A stretch of DNA of 64,000 nucleotides from Streptomyces sp. TRM49041 (GTDB lineage Bacteria > Actinomycetota > Actinomycetes > Streptomycetales > Streptomycetaceae): assembly GCF_008271805.1 (NCBI RefSeq), contig NZ_VSRY01000157.1, positions 1-64,000 on the forward strand, in the 5' to 3' direction. Below, one piece after another: positions 51,922-60,955 of this stretch (position 1 is its first letter; the number at the start of each line of letters is the position of its first letter). The notes beneath the pieces are model-generated. The model had not been told where the DNA came from. It searched no databases and saw only the letters and a list, made by a program, of their open reading frames with translations. Position numbers and translations under genes: made by a program.

Positions 51922-53688
51922 CTACTTGTCGGCCACCGGCTTCCGCAGCGCGATGTTCAGCTCCCGCAGCCGCGACTCGTCCAGCTCCGTCGGCGCGCCC
52001 ATCATCAGGTCCTGCGCGTTGCCGTTGAGCGGGAACGCGATGGTCTCGCGGATGTTCGGCTCGTCGGCCAGCAGCATGACGATGCGGTCGACGCCCGGGG
52101 CGATGCCGCCGTGCGGCGGGGCGCCGAAGCGGAACGCGCGGAGCATGCCCGCGAACTCGGCCTCGACCGTCTCGCGGTCGTACCCGGCGATCTCGAACGC
52201 CTTGATCATGATCTCGGGCTCGTGGTTCCGGATGGCGCCGGACGACAGCTCGACACCGTTGCAGACGATGTCGTACTGCCAGGCCAGGATGTCCAGCGGG
52301 TCCTTCTCCTCCAGGTCCTTCATGCCGCCCTGGGGCATCGAGAAGGGGTTGTGGGAGAAGTCGATCTTGCCGGTCTCCTCGTCCTTCTCGTACATCGGGA
52401 AGTCCACGATCCAGCAGAACCGGAACACGTCCTCCTCGAAGTGCCCGGCGCGCCGCGCGGCCTCCACACGCACCGCGCTCATGATCTTCGAGACCTCGTC
52501 GAAGTCGCCGGCGCCGAAGAACACGGCGTGGCCGGGCTTCAGGGCGAGGCGGTCGACGAGCGTCTTGACGTTCTCCTCGGTGAGGAACTTGGCGATCGGG
52601 CCGCTGAACGCCATGTCCTCGCCCACGCGGATCCAGGCCAGACCCTTCGCGCCGTGCTCGACGGCGAAGTCGCCCATGCCGTCGAAGAACTTGCGCGGCT
52701 GCCCGGCGACATCCGGCACCGGCAGGGCGCGCACGTGCTTGCCCGCGAACGCCTTGAACTCCGACTCGGCGAACACGTCGGTGATGTCGAAGAGCTCCAG
52801 CCCGGCCCGCAGGTCCGGCTTGTCGGAGCCGTACTTCAGCATCGCCTCGCGGAACGGGATGCGCGGGAACGGCGACGTGACATGGCGGCCGCCGCCGAAC
52901 TCCTCGAACAGCTCGGTCATGAGCTTCTCGATCGGCTGGAAGACGTCCTCCTGCTCGACGAAGGACATCTCGACGTCGAGCTGGTAGAACTCGCCCGGCG
53001 ACCGGTCGGCGCGGGCGTCCTCGTCGCGGAAGCAGGGCGCGATCTGGAAGTAGCGGTCGAAGCCGGAGACCATCAGCAGCTGCTTGAACTGCTGCGGCGC
53101 CTGCGGCAGCGCGTAGAACCTGCCCGGGTTGAGGCGGGACGGGACGACGAAGTCACGGGCGCCCTCGGGGGAGGTCGCGGTGAGGATCGGCGTCGCCATC
53201 TCGTTGAAGCCGAGGGCGACCATCTTGTGCCGGATCGCGGAGACCACGGCCGTGCGCAGCATGATGTTGCGGTGCATGCGCTCGCGGCGCAGGTCGAGGA
53301 AGCGGTACTCCAGGCGCCGCTCCTCGTTGACGCCGTCGTCCGTGTTGATCGTGAACGGCAGCGGGCCCGCCGCGCCGAGCACCTCCACGTCGGAGACCTC
53401 GACCTCGATCTCGCCGGTCGGCAGATCCGCGTTCACGTTCTCGGTGCCGCGTGACACGACCTCGCCGTCGACGCGGACGACGGACTCCTTGGTCTGCTTG
53501 TCGAGGGCCTCGTACGCGGCGGTGCCGGGCCGGGCGACGAGCTGCGTGATGCCGTAGTGGTCGCGCAGATCGATGAAGAGGATGCCGCCCAGGTCGCGCC
53601 GATTGTGCAGCCAGCCGCTCAGCCGGACGTCGGTACCGACGTCAGAAGCGCGGAGCTCGCCGCAGGTGTGGGACCTGTACCGATGCAT
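51922..53688 (-). CDS. aspS: Aspartyl-tRNA synthetase
   Basis: A 588-residue class IIb synthetase of bacterial length. An N-terminal OB anticodon-binding domain (MHRYRSHTCGELRASDVGTD to about 110) is followed by class II motif 2 (FRDEDARADRSPGEFYQLD), the bacterial GAD insertion (about 280-415) and motif 3 (GIAPGVDRIVMLL). It charges tRNA-Asp, and possibly tRNA-Asn in organisms using the amidotransferase route. The start ATG 53688 matches the family. Confidence 0.97.
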   Translation of the reverse strand: MHRYRSHTCGELRASDVGTDVRLSGWLHNRRDLGGILFIDLRDHYGITQLVARPGTAAYEALDKQTKESVVRVDGEVVSRGTENVNADLPTGEIEVEVSDVEVLGAAGPLPFTINTDDGVNEERRLEYRFLDLRRERMHRNIMLRTAVVSAIRHKMVALGFNEMATPILTATSPEGARDFVVPSRLNPGRFYALPQAPQQFKQLLMVSGFDRYFQIAPCFRDEDARADRSPGEFYQLDVEMSFVEQEDVFQPIEKLMTELFEEFGGGRHVTSPFPRIPFREAMLKYGSDKPDLRAGLELFDITDVFAESEFKAFAGKHVRALPVPDVAGQPRKFFDGMGDFAVEHGAKGLAWIRVGEDMAFSGPIAKFLTEENVKTLVDRLALKPGHAVFFGAGDFDEVSKIMSAVRVEAARRAGHFEEDVFRFCWIVDFPMYEKDEETGKIDFSHNPFSMPQGGMKDLEEKDPLDILAWQYDIVCNGVELSSGAIRNHEPEIMIKAFEIAGYDRETVEAEFAGMLRAFRFGAPPHGGIAPGVDRIVMLLADEPNIRETIAFPLNGNAQDLMMGAPTELDESRLRELNIALRKPVADK

Positions 53689-53837
53689 CGTCGTTCATCC
53701 AGTCTTCGGGTGTGTGGGTATGGCTCGACCCGTCAAGGTTACCGTCCGTCCCAAGACGGATTCCCTGACCTATTGAGCCGCAGCTCACAGCCCTCGCACA
53801 GTGGCGTCTCATCGGTCCATCTTCATAAAGTGGGGCA

Positions 53838-55949
53838 ATGCGCACCGAGGACGTCCTGGCCGCGACTCTGACCGGCCTGTGGCGTTGGGACAACGCGACC
53901 GGGATCGTCTCGCTCGACGGCGAGGCGGCCCGGCTGCTGGGCCTGCCCGCCGAGCCGGTGGAGCTGACGGAAGGCGCCGTACGCTCCCGGTTTCATCCCG
54001 TCGACTGGAACGAGATCGACGGCGTAGTCAACCTGGCCGCCGCCGAGGGCACCCTCGCGGAGGCCCGGCTGCGGGTCATGGACGAGAGCGGCCGGGTGCT
54101 GCGTACCGTACGGACCCGCTCCAAGCCGCTGACGAACGGCGACGGCTTCGAGCTGGTGGGCATGCTCCAGGAGGTCGCCGAGCCGGAGCCGGGCTCGGCC
54201 GCGCGGACGCCGGTCACCGGCGACTGGCGGCGGTCGCGCGAGGCGTTCCTGCTGGACGCGGGGCGGGCGCTGGCCGAGGCGCGGTCGACGGCCGAGGTGC
54301 TGCGGGTCGCGGCGTCGCTGTCGATGCCCGGGTTCTCGCCGGACGGACTCGCGGTCTTCGGCGTCGCGGGCGACCGGCTGACGATCATCGGTCAACACGG
54401 GCACCGCGTGGGCGACGAGGGCCCCTTCACGGAGATGGCGCTGGACACCGACTACCCGGCGGCGGAGGTCGTACGGACGGGCCGGGCGATCTATCTGCCG
54501 ACGCCTGAGGAGTACCGGGAGCGCTATCCGGCGACCTGGCCGCTCGCGCAGCGCTTCGAGCGGGAGTCATGGGCGTTTCTGCCGCTGATCGTCGCGGGCC
54601 GCACGATGGGCGCGTGGATGGCGGCGTTCAAGTACCGGGTCGGGTTCACGCCGGACGAGCGCTCGGTGCTGACGACGGTCGCGCGGATGCTGGCCCAGGC
54701 GCTGGCGAGGGCGGGTGTCGCCGAGTCGGAGCGGGAGCTGTCGCTGGGCCTCCAGCGGGCGATGATGCCGGTCCTCGGACCCGCGGTCCCCGGCATGGAC
54801 GTGGCCGCGCGGTATGTGCCGACGGGCGGCGGGCTCCAGGTCGGCGGCGACTGGTACGACATGATCCAGCTGCCGGCCGGGCGCGTGGCGTTCGTGATCG
54901 GCGACGTGCAGGGGCACGACGTGCGGGCGGCGGGGCTGATGGGTCAGCTGCGGATCGCCCTGCGCGCGTACGCCGCGGAGGGGCACCGGCCGGCCGCGGT
55001 GCTGTCGCGGGCGTCCCGGTTCCTGTACGGGATCACGGAGGGCGCGAACGGCGGCGGCGACGCGGAGTCCGGCACGGGGGCGGACGGCGCACGCTTCGCG
55101 ACCTGCCTGTACCTGGAGGTCGACCCGGCGACCGGCACGCTCGACATCGCCCGCGCCGGGCACCCGGACCCGGCGATCCGCATGGCCGACGGCACCGTGC
55201 TCATCAGACAGACGGACGGCGGGCTTCCGCTGGGCATCGTCCCGGACACCGACTATCCGACGACCCGGCTCACCCTGGAGCCCGGCGACACCCTGATGAT
55301 CTGCACCGACGGGCTCCTGGAGACCGGCGGGCACGACCTGGAGACCGGCTGGCTGCGGGTCCGCAAGCTGCTGGAGGAGTACCGCCCGGCCAAGGAGTCC
55401 CTGGACGTACTCGCCGACTGCCTGGTGCAGGCCGTGCACGGCCCCAGCTCGCACCACACGACCGGGCCGCTCGCCGACCGCCGCGAGGACGACATCGCGA
55501 TACTCCTGCTGTCCCGTACGGGCGTCACCGCCGGCCGGCTGGCCCCGCCGCGGCGTACGGCGCTGAGCGTCGCCCAGGCGGAGCCGGAGCGGATCGCGGG
55601 CGCCCGGCAGCGACTGCGGGAGCTGCTCCACGACTGGGCGGACACGGACCAGGTCGACGCGGCGGTCCTGATGGTCTCGGAGATGGTCACGAACGTGCTG
55701 GTGCACACCGACGGCGACGCGCTGCTGGTGGCGGAGGCGACCGGCGACCACGGGGCGCGGCGGCTGCGCGTGGAGGTCGCGGACGCCAGCGACGAGCTGC
55801 CGCACCGGCGCAGACCCGGCGAGATGGCGTCGTCGGGGCGCGGCGTGCTGCTGATGGAGATGCTGGCGCACGCGTGGGGCGTGGACCCGCGCGGTGACGG
55901 CAAGTCGATCTGGTTCGAGCTCTACGAGGGCGGCGCGTCGGCCGTCTGA
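53838..55949 (+). CDS. PAS-GAF-SpoIIE phosphatase-HATPase signalling protein
   Basis: 703 residues in four modules: PAS (about 5-110; LTGLWRWDNATGIVSLDGEA), GAF (about 135-290), PP2C/SpoIIE phosphatase (about 310-555; GGDWYDMI, VIGDVQGHDVRAAGLMGQLR, FATCLYLEVD, ICTDGLLETGG, REDDIAILLL) and a C-terminal HATPase anti-sigma-like kinase (about 580-700; MVSEMVTNVLVHTDG, GRGVLLMEML). Proteins of this type regulate sigma-factor partner switching in Streptomyces. The metal-binding aspartates of the PP2C domain are present. It is convergent with the AI-2E-type gene, overlapping by 28 bp. Confidence 0.93.
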   Translation: MRTEDVLAATLTGLWRWDNATGIVSLDGEAARLLGLPAEPVELTEGAVRSRFHPVDWNEIDGVVNLAAAEGTLAEARLRVMDESGRVLRTVRTRSKPLTNGDGFELVGMLQEVAEPEPGSAARTPVTGDWRRSREAFLLDAGRALAEARSTAEVLRVAASLSMPGFSPDGLAVFGVAGDRLTIIGQHGHRVGDEGPFTEMALDTDYPAAEVVRTGRAIYLPTPEEYRERYPATWPLAQRFERESWAFLPLIVAGRTMGAWMAAFKYRVGFTPDERSVLTTVARMLAQALARAGVAESERELSLGLQRAMMPVLGPAVPGMDVAARYVPTGGGLQVGGDWYDMIQLPAGRVAFVIGDVQGHDVRAAGLMGQLRIALRAYAAEGHRPAAVLSRASRFLYGITEGANGGGDAESGTGADGARFATCLYLEVDPATGTLDIARAGHPDPAIRMADGTVLIRQTDGGLPLGIVPDTDYPTTRLTLEPGDTLMICTDGLLETGGHDLETGWLRVRKLLEEYRPAKESLDVLADCLVQAVHGPSSHHTTGPLADRREDDIAILLLSRTGVTAGRLAPPRRTALSVAQAEPERIAGARQRLRELLHDWADTDQVDAAVLMVSEMVTNVLVHTDGDALLVAEATGDHGARRLRVEVADASDELPHRRRPGEMASSGRGVLLMEMLAHAWGVDPRGDGKSIWFELYEGGASAV

Positions 55950-57001
55950 CCGTCTCCCGGTCCCTCTCCGTAGCCGTAGTGCCGGCGCAGCTCGCCCAGG
56001 ACGCCGAACACGGCCGCGGTGAACGGCACGGCGAGCAGCATGCCGAGGACCCCGGCGACGGAAGCGCCCGCGGTCAGGGCGACCAGCACCACGGCGGGGT
56101 GGATCCGCACCATCCGGCTCTGGATCACCGGCTGGAGGATGTTGCCCTCCAGGGTCTGTACGGCGAGGACGACGCCCAGCGTCCACAGGGCGATGGCGAA
56201 ACCCCGGTCGGCGAGGGCCACGAGCACGGCGACGGCACCGGAGATGAACGCGCCGAGGTACGGGATGTAGGCGCCGATGAACACGAGCGCGCCCAGCCCG
56301 ACGGCGCCCGGGACGCCCAGCACGAGCAGGCCGACGGTGATGAACGTGGCGTCGATCAGCGCGATCAGTGTGGTGCCGCGCATAAAGCCCTCGACGGCCC
56401 CGAAGGCCCGCCGCGCCATCGCCTCCACGATGTCGGCGCGGCCCGCGGGGGAGAAGGAGCGCAGGGCGCGGACTGCCCGGCCCGAGTCCCGCATGAAGAA
56501 GAAGACGAGCAGCAGCGCGAGGAGCGCCACGGTGAGCACCTGGGCGACCACGCCGATCCCGCTGATCACCCCGGAGGCGGCGCCGCCGCCCAGCCGGCTC
56601 AGCCGGTCCTGGGCGTAGGTGACGAGATCGTCCAGGGTGGTGCCCTCCGCCCCGACGAACCGGGCGAGGTCGCGGACCGCCTGCCGCAGGGACTCCACGA
56701 TCTGTTCGCCGGTGTCGATCAGGGCGGCGACGATGATGTATCCGGCACCGCCGAAGACGGCGACCACGGCGGCACAGGTGAGGGCGGCCGCCAGGGACCG
56801 CTGCACCCGCAGGATGACGAGCCGCCGGTACAGCGGCCCGAGCAGTGCGGACCCGAGCAGCGCGAGCAGGACCGCGGTGACGGCCGTCCGGAATGTGCCG
56901 AACAGCCAGACGACCACGGCCACGACGCCGGTGACCAGCAGGACGACGACACACCAGGCGGCGAGACGGCGGACGGGCTCGGGCAGCAGGGACGTCGGCA
57001 C
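55922..57001 (-). CDS. AI-2E family (TqsA/PerM-like) transporter
   Basis: A 359-residue protein from GTG 57001 with about eight hydrophobic segments. The family signature at the C-terminal half is VFIGAYIPYLGAFISGAVAV with LEGNILQPVIQSRMVRIHP. A central amphipathic domain (about 85-160) is normal for the family. Members export autoinducer-like or ionic solutes; the substrate here is unknown. Its 3' end overlaps the convergent SpoIIE gene by 28 bp. Confidence 0.92.
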   Translation of the reverse strand: MPTSLLPEPVRRLAAWCVVVLLVTGVVAVVVWLFGTFRTAVTAVLLALLGSALLGPLYRRLVILRVQRSLAAALTCAAVVAVFGGAGYIIVAALIDTGEQIVESLRQAVRDLARFVGAEGTTLDDLVTYAQDRLSRLGGGAASGVISGIGVVAQVLTVALLALLLVFFFMRDSGRAVRALRSFSPAGRADIVEAMARRAFGAVEGFMRGTTLIALIDATFITVGLLVLGVPGAVGLGALVFIGAYIPYLGAFISGAVAVLVALADRGFAIALWTLGVVLAVQTLEGNILQPVIQSRMVRIHPAVVLVALTAGASVAGVLGMLLAVPFTAAVFGVLGELRRHYGYGEGPGDGQTADAPPS

Positions 57002-57020
57002 TCCCCCAGGGCACCACGCG

Positions 57021-57054
57021 CGCGTGGGCCCCGCTCGGTGGCGGGACCCACGCG
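57021..57054. terminator. Hairpin downstream of the decayed pirin gene
   Basis: Arms 57021-57034 and 57041-57054 (14 bp, one mismatch). It lies 30 bp past the original pirin stop (57084) on the minus strand, so it was probably the native pirin terminator. Confidence 0.6.
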
Positions 57055-57083
57055 GGTGACGCTCTGTCAGTCCGGCGCCGCCG

Positions 57084-57451
57084 TCAGGCGGGTCGGCCCT
57101 CGCCCATGCCGTGCACCGCCGGGATGCGGCCGAGGCGCCCGGCCTGGAAGTCGTCGAAGGCCCGCTGGAGCTCCTCGCGGGTGTTCATGACGAACGGCCC
57201 GTAGTGCGCCATGGGCTCCCGGATGGGCTGCCCGCCGAGGAGGACGACCTCCAGGTCGGGCGTGTGCCCGTCCTGCTTGTCGTCGGCCCGTACGGTGACC
57301 GCTCCCCCGTCGCCGAGGACGGCCGTCTGCCCCATGTGGACGGGCCGCCGCTCGGCGCCGACGGCGCCGCGCCCGGCCAGCACATACGCGAGGCGTGATG
57401 CCCGGCCCCTCGCACCCACAGCTGGAGGCCGTGGAAGAGCCCGCCGGAGGT
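57084..57451 (-). pseudogene. Decayed pirin gene fragment with alternative C-terminus
   Basis: Positions 57133-57394 match 61382-61643 of the intact pirin gene with one mismatch in 262 bp. After an 80-bp deletion, 57395-57408 match 61724-61737; after a further deletion of about 130 bp, 57413-57451 match 61870-61908. The first half of pirin is absent. The C-terminus here, GRIPAVHGMGEGRPA, differs from that of the intact gene (GVIPTKEL) and is probably the native one. It is nonfunctional. Confidence 0.85.
57133..57394 (-). repeat. 262-bp duplicated pirin segment, copy A
   Basis: 261 of 262 bases are identical to 61382-61643; the single difference is at 57365 (C) against 61614 (T). Near-identity implies a recent duplication. 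Confidence 0.92.
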
Positions 57452-57464
57452 CGGTGACTCACCT

Positions 57465-57503
57465 CCTGGTGGCCTCCCTGCCTTGTGTGAGGAGGCCACC
57501 AGG
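57465..57503. terminator. Terminator downstream of the dehydrogenase gene
   Basis: CCTGGTGGCCTCC (57465-57477) pairs perfectly with GGAGGCCACCAGG (57491-57503), about 33 bp past the stop of the minus-strand dehydrogenase gene. Confidence 0.8.
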
Positions 57504-57535
57504 GGTGTCCAGCTCTACGCCTTCGTGTGACGCGG

Positions 57536-58369
57536 TCAGCCGACCTGTCGAAGATGCGCCAAGACGATGTCGAGAGGCAGCTCCTGGTCCTTGTCCTGTG
57601 CCCAGCGGTCGTAGATCAGCCGGGTGGCTTCGGCGACCTGCGGCGGGAGGTCGGCGGCGCGCAGGGTCTCGGCGACCTCGTCCATCTCCGGACCCCAGCG
57701 CCAAGCGCGGGCGGCGACGCTGGGAAGGTAGTCGGGATCGGAGAGGATGGCGGACGTCATGGTGTGCGCCTCCTCGGTGAGGAGGTCGCGGACGCCGTGG
57801 TGGTCGGCCAGGGCGTGTGCGACGCCGGCCAGGGCGCGGGCGGCCTTCTGGTAGCCGGCGAAGGCCATCTTCAGTGCCGAGGCCGCTCCCAGGTCGGTGC
57901 CCGCCGTCCGTACCTGGACACCGGTGTCCTTGAAGAGCGCGCGGATCGTGTCCTGGGCGGGTTCGGGGCCGGCGAGGTAGAGGCGGGCTCGTCGGCCGTC
58001 CGAGGGCGGCGGGCCGATGATGGAGCCGTCCAGGACGGTGCACCCCTTGGGCATGCCGTCGGCGATGCGCTGCATGCGCTGGGGGCTGATGGCCTTGGCG
58101 TCCATGTAGATGCCGCCGAACGCGTGCTGCGCCACGGTGCCTGCCATGTCCTCGGCTGCCTGGGGCGGGCATACGGAGAGCGCGGCATCGCTCTCGCCCA
58201 GGGCGGCGCCAAGCGACTCGTACGCGACGAACCCCGCTTTCTCGGCCCGCTGCCGCGTGCGCTCGCTGCGGCCGGTCGCCACCCACAGCACGCGGTGGCC
58301 GTTCGCGACTGCGTGGGCGGCGAGTGGGGCGCCCATGGAGCCGGGGTGGAGCAGGGTGAGGGTGGTCAC
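57536..58369 (-). CDS. NAD(P)-binding beta-hydroxyacid dehydrogenase-like protein (6PGDH/imine reductase fold)
   Basis: A 277-residue protein: an N-terminal Rossmann domain with a degenerate dinucleotide loop (LLHPGSMGAPLAAHAVANGH; the family norm is GxGxMG) and a helical C-terminal domain (about 165-277). The second family signature is weak (MDAKAISPQRMQRIADGM), while ASALKMAFAGYQKAARAL resembles the catalytic-Lys helix G-x-x-x-K. It may be a hydroxyisobutyrate-type dehydrogenase or imine reductase. GTG 58369 has AGGAGG upstream and overlaps the preceding truncated gene by 4 bp. Confidence 0.8.
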   Translation of the reverse strand: MTTLTLLHPGSMGAPLAAHAVANGHRVLWVATGRSERTRQRAEKAGFVAYESLGAALGESDAALSVCPPQAAEDMAGTVAQHAFGGIYMDAKAISPQRMQRIADGMPKGCTVLDGSIIGPPPSDGRRARLYLAGPEPAQDTIRALFKDTGVQVRTAGTDLGAASALKMAFAGYQKAARALAGVAHALADHHGVRDLLTEEAHTMTSAILSDPDYLPSVAARAWRWGPEMDEVAETLRAADLPPQVAEATRLIYDRWAQDKDQELPLDIVLAHLRQVG

Positions 58370-58575
58370 GCGTGGCCTCCTGACGGCAGTTCGAGGGTGA
58401 AGTGTTCCTGGTGGGCTGCGAGTGCCTCGCGCAGTCCGCGGGTGAAGGGGGCGTTCGCGCTGGGGTGGGCGGACAGCTCGCGGGAGAACCGACTGAGGCG
58501 TCGGCGGACGCTCTCCGTACCACGTCGGCTGTTGACCTGCATGACGTCGTGCAGTTGTGCGGCGGAGACTTGGGC
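58366..58575 (-). pseudogene. 5'-truncated gene coupled to the dehydrogenase
   Basis: The minus-strand frame ends ANAPFTRGLREALAAHQEHF then TLELPSGGHA and stops at 58366, overlapping the dehydrogenase start (GTGA). Upstream it has coding-like composition back to about 58575 but no proper start or ribosome site; the sequence then becomes plus-strand mobile-gene sequence. It is the 3' end of a larger unrecognised gene cut by a rearrangement. Confidence 0.5.
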
Positions 58576-58687
58576 GCTCGACCATGCCGGCCGCAACCCG
58601 GATCACCGGGGATTCAAGCTGATCACTGAGACCTACTGGCGGGTGGACCCCCACCGGGGCAACCCCAACCGGGAGGTTCAGCCGTGA
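58575..58687 (+). pseudogene. C-terminal fragment of a mobile-element-type small protein
   Basis: The plus-strand frame reads DHAGRNPDHRGFKLITETYW then RVDPHRGNPNREVQP and stops at 58687. It looks like the tail of a small conserved protein of actinobacterial integrative elements, with the N-terminal part missing. Its stop overlaps the next small gene (GTGA). The family assignment is from memory of similar elements and is tentative. Confidence 0.4.
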
Positions 58688-58787
58688 GGCGCTTAGCAGC
58701 CTACGTCGGCCGGTTCGCCCCCTGCTGATCGTCGCGATCAGCGGCTCGTGCGGCTTCGTGATCGGTGCGACGCTCGCACGCCCATAG
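58684..58787 (+). pseudogene. Tiny membrane protein gene with a one-base frameshift
   Basis: GTG 58684 reads VRRLAAYVGRFAP and then stops because of a run of five C residues (58718-58722); removing one C restores LLIVAISGSCGFVIGATLARP and a TAG at 58785. Coupled to the preceding fragment by GTGA, this looks like the small membrane protein common in Streptomyces integrative elements. It contains a TTA codon. It could be a true mutation or a homopolymer sequencing error. Confidence 0.4.
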
Positions 58788-58791
58788 AACC

Positions 58792-58941
58792 CCGCTCTGG
58801 TCGCGGGAGCCCCCAGGAAGACCCCGTTACCCGGCGGGGTGGGGCTCACCTGGTTCCCCCGCCGCGGGACCAGAGCGGACAGCGAGGCCCCCGTTCCGGC
58901 TGGCGAACCCTGGACAGGTCGAGTGCCGGAGCGGGGGCCTC
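58792..58941. terminator. Two large hairpins
   Basis: CCGCTCTGGTC (58792-58802) pairs perfectly with GACCAGAGCGG (58868-58878), enclosing further GC-rich secondary structure. GAGGCCCCCGTTCCGG (58884-58899) pairs with CCGGAGCGGGGGCCTC (58926-58941), one mismatch. They separate the plus-strand relics from the minus-strand hypothetical gene and probably terminate both. Confidence 0.6.
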
Positions 58942-58967
58942 CTCTATGCCCACTGCGCCGCCGTGGG

Positions 58968-59579
58968 CTACTCGTCGAGGTAGAGCAGCGCCGTGATCGT
59001 CTTCTTGCACACGTCGCAGTGCATCGGGGCTTCGATGCTGGCAAGATCGCACTCGATGGACGTGATGCGGTCCACCACTCCGGTTGCGATTTCGCCGTTC
59101 CAGGCTGCATGCCACCGCTCGGTGTTCTCCTGGAGACGCGAGACGTAGCCCCGCGTCATCTCGTAAAACACCCGGACGCCGTGCTCCTTCATGTAGCCCC
59201 AGTTGAACTCAAGGCTCCTGAGCACGATGGGGAACGGGTGGAGAGCCTGGGTGCAGCCCCAGGTCTCCAGTACGTCCGCGATGTCCAGCCTGCCGGCCCG
59301 TTCGTCCAGCACGCCCCACATGCCCGACGCGTCGTAGTCGCTCAGCACCTGGTCCAGGATGCCCGCACAGCGACGAAGGTTCGCCTCCTTCGCCTGGAAT
59401 ACCCGCGTGACCTCCGTGCGCGTCCAGTCTGCGGGCTCCTTGCGAGCCTTGCTGATGGCACGGGTCAACTCCGTGCTGAGGGCTGCCTCATCACAGAGGG
59501 AGTCCCCGAAGCTGAGCCAGGGGTCCGGAAAACCCCGCTCAGCAGTGATCTGGAAGATGCGATCGCCTTGCGTTCCCAT
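58968..59579 (-). CDS. Hypothetical protein downstream of the second hisS
   Basis: A 203-residue soluble protein from ATG 59579 with GAGGAGG upstream. It is mostly helical and rich in Glu, Arg and Trp (TRTEVTRVFQAKEANLRRCA; WNGEIATGVVDRITSIECDL), ending with a CDVCKK motif and LLYLDE. The Cys pair plus upstream Cys and His might bind a metal. No family is recognised. It starts 47 bp after the hisS stop in the same direction, so the two form an operon, implying a linked role. Confidence 0.65.
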   Translation of the reverse strand: MGTQGDRIFQITAERGFPDPWLSFGDSLCDEAALSTELTRAISKARKEPADWTRTEVTRVFQAKEANLRRCAGILDQVLSDYDASGMWGVLDERAGRLDIADVLETWGCTQALHPFPIVLRSLEFNWGYMKEHGVRVFYEMTRGYVSRLQENTERWHAAWNGEIATGVVDRITSIECDLASIEAPMHCDVCKKTITALLYLDE

Positions 59580-59626
59580 CCGCTCCTCCTCGGAACGAGT
59601 CGGCAGCGGAACAGGTCCGCTGCGCG

Positions 59627-60955
59627 TCAACTGGATGGTGCGCACCGCCTCGCGAGTTCTGCGGCAGCCTGATCGAACGGGACCTGGACCTGTTCACCGC
59701 TGTCCATGTCCCGCAGCGTGACCGTACCGGCTTCGCGTTCGTTCGCGCCGTAGATCACGCAGAAACGGGCGCCCTGGTCACTGGCCCATTTCATCTGCTT
59801 GGCGAACTTCCCACTTGCCCCGAGGTAGACACCTGCGCGAACTCCGGCACGGCGGATCTCGGCCGCAAGCCGGAAGCTGTCGGCGGCCTGCTCCTCGCCC
59901 ATGACGGTGACGGCTACGTCAATCTGCGAGTAGGCGGCTTCGTCTGCCTGGGAGAGCAGGGGAAGGATGCGTTCGATGCCCAGTGAGCCGCCGCACGCGG
60001 GGGAGTCCTTGCCTCCGAGGCGGCCGATGAGGCCGTCGTACCGGCCACCGGATGCGATAGATCCGGGCATGCCGGGGGCGACCACCTCGAAGATGATCCC
60101 GGTGTAGTAGTCGAGCCCGCGCACGAGGTTTGGCGTGAAGGCGATGCGCTCGGCAGGGATCGCGTCCTTGGTGAGTTCCAGCAGCCGGTCCACCTCGGCC
60201 AACCCGGCCTGACCGACGTCGCTGGACTTCAGCTCATCCCTGACACGCTGGACGGCGTCGGGCGCGGTGAGGTCGTTGACCAAACCCTCTGCCACCTCCG
60301 GCGACAGGCCACGGCTGACCACCAGCTCGGTCACGACGGCCTCCGGAGAGAGCTTGTCGAGCTTGTCGAGCGTGATCAGCGCGCCGGAACCGAGATCGTC
60401 CGGAACGCCGTACGCCTCCAGCAGACCGAACAAGGCATGGCGGGAGTTCACCAGGAAACGGAACTCCGGAACGCCGAGCGCTTCAAGGGCATCGTGCATC
60501 GCAAGGACAACCTCGGCGTCCGACAGCGGCGAGGATGAGCCGACGATGTCCAGGTCGCACTGGACGAACTCGCGGAACCGTCCCTTGCCGGGCCGGTCGG
60601 CTCGCCACACCGGCGCGATGGCGTACCGCTTGTACGGCGAGGGAAGCTGACTGCCGTAGGCCGCTGCCGCGCGGGCCAGGGGGACAGTGAGGTCGTAGCG
60701 GAGGGCAAGATCAGCCTCTCCGGTGGCCTCATGCTCGCCGCGCCGGAGAATCTTGAAGATCAGTTTGTCGCCCTCGTCGCCGTACTTGCCGGTCAGTACG
60801 TCCAGCCGCTCGAATGCCGGGGTCTGGAGCGGCTGGAAGCCGTAGCGGGAGAACACGGTGCGGATGGTCGCGAATGCGCGCTCGCGCCGCTCGAACTCGG
60901 CGGCGAGGAAATCGCGGGTCCCGGACGCGGGGTCGAACTGCTTCAAGGAGGCCAT
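59627..60955 (-). CDS. hisS: Histidyl-tRNA synthetase, divergent probable second copy
   Basis: A 442-residue class II synthetase: motif 1 region (MASLKQFDPASGTRDFLAAE), LTGKYGDEGDKLIFKILRRG, motif 2 (GRFREFVQCDLDIVG), the HisRS-specific RGLDYYTGIIFEVV and motif 3 (GGSLGIERILPLL), then a C-terminal anticodon domain (about 345-442). The KYGDEGDKLIFKIL block and GTRDF start are unlike the usual actinobacterial HisRS (expected start near KGTYDLLPP), suggesting transfer from another phylum. It lies in a mobile insertion, so it is probably not the housekeeping copy and might be a drug-insensitive variant. Start ATG 60955; weak ribosome site. Confidence 0.88.
   Translation of the reverse strand: MASLKQFDPASGTRDFLAAEFERRERAFATIRTVFSRYGFQPLQTPAFERLDVLTGKYGDEGDKLIFKILRRGEHEATGEADLALRYDLTVPLARAAAAYGSQLPSPYKRYAIAPVWRADRPGKGRFREFVQCDLDIVGSSSPLSDAEVVLAMHDALEALGVPEFRFLVNSRHALFGLLEAYGVPDDLGSGALITLDKLDKLSPEAVVTELVVSRGLSPEVAEGLVNDLTAPDAVQRVRDELKSSDVGQAGLAEVDRLLELTKDAIPAERIAFTPNLVRGLDYYTGIIFEVVAPGMPGSIASGGRYDGLIGRLGGKDSPACGGSLGIERILPLLSQADEAAYSQIDVAVTVMGEEQAADSFRLAAEIRRAGVRAGVYLGASGKFAKQMKWASDQGARFCVIYGANEREAGTVTLRDMDSGEQVQVPFDQAAAELARRCAPSS

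Noticed and set aside
50683..53454. 923-aa plus-strand frame across the transpeptidase and aspS genes
   Set aside because: Antisense to two well-identified genes and spanning the aspS terminator; composition is that of shadow frames.
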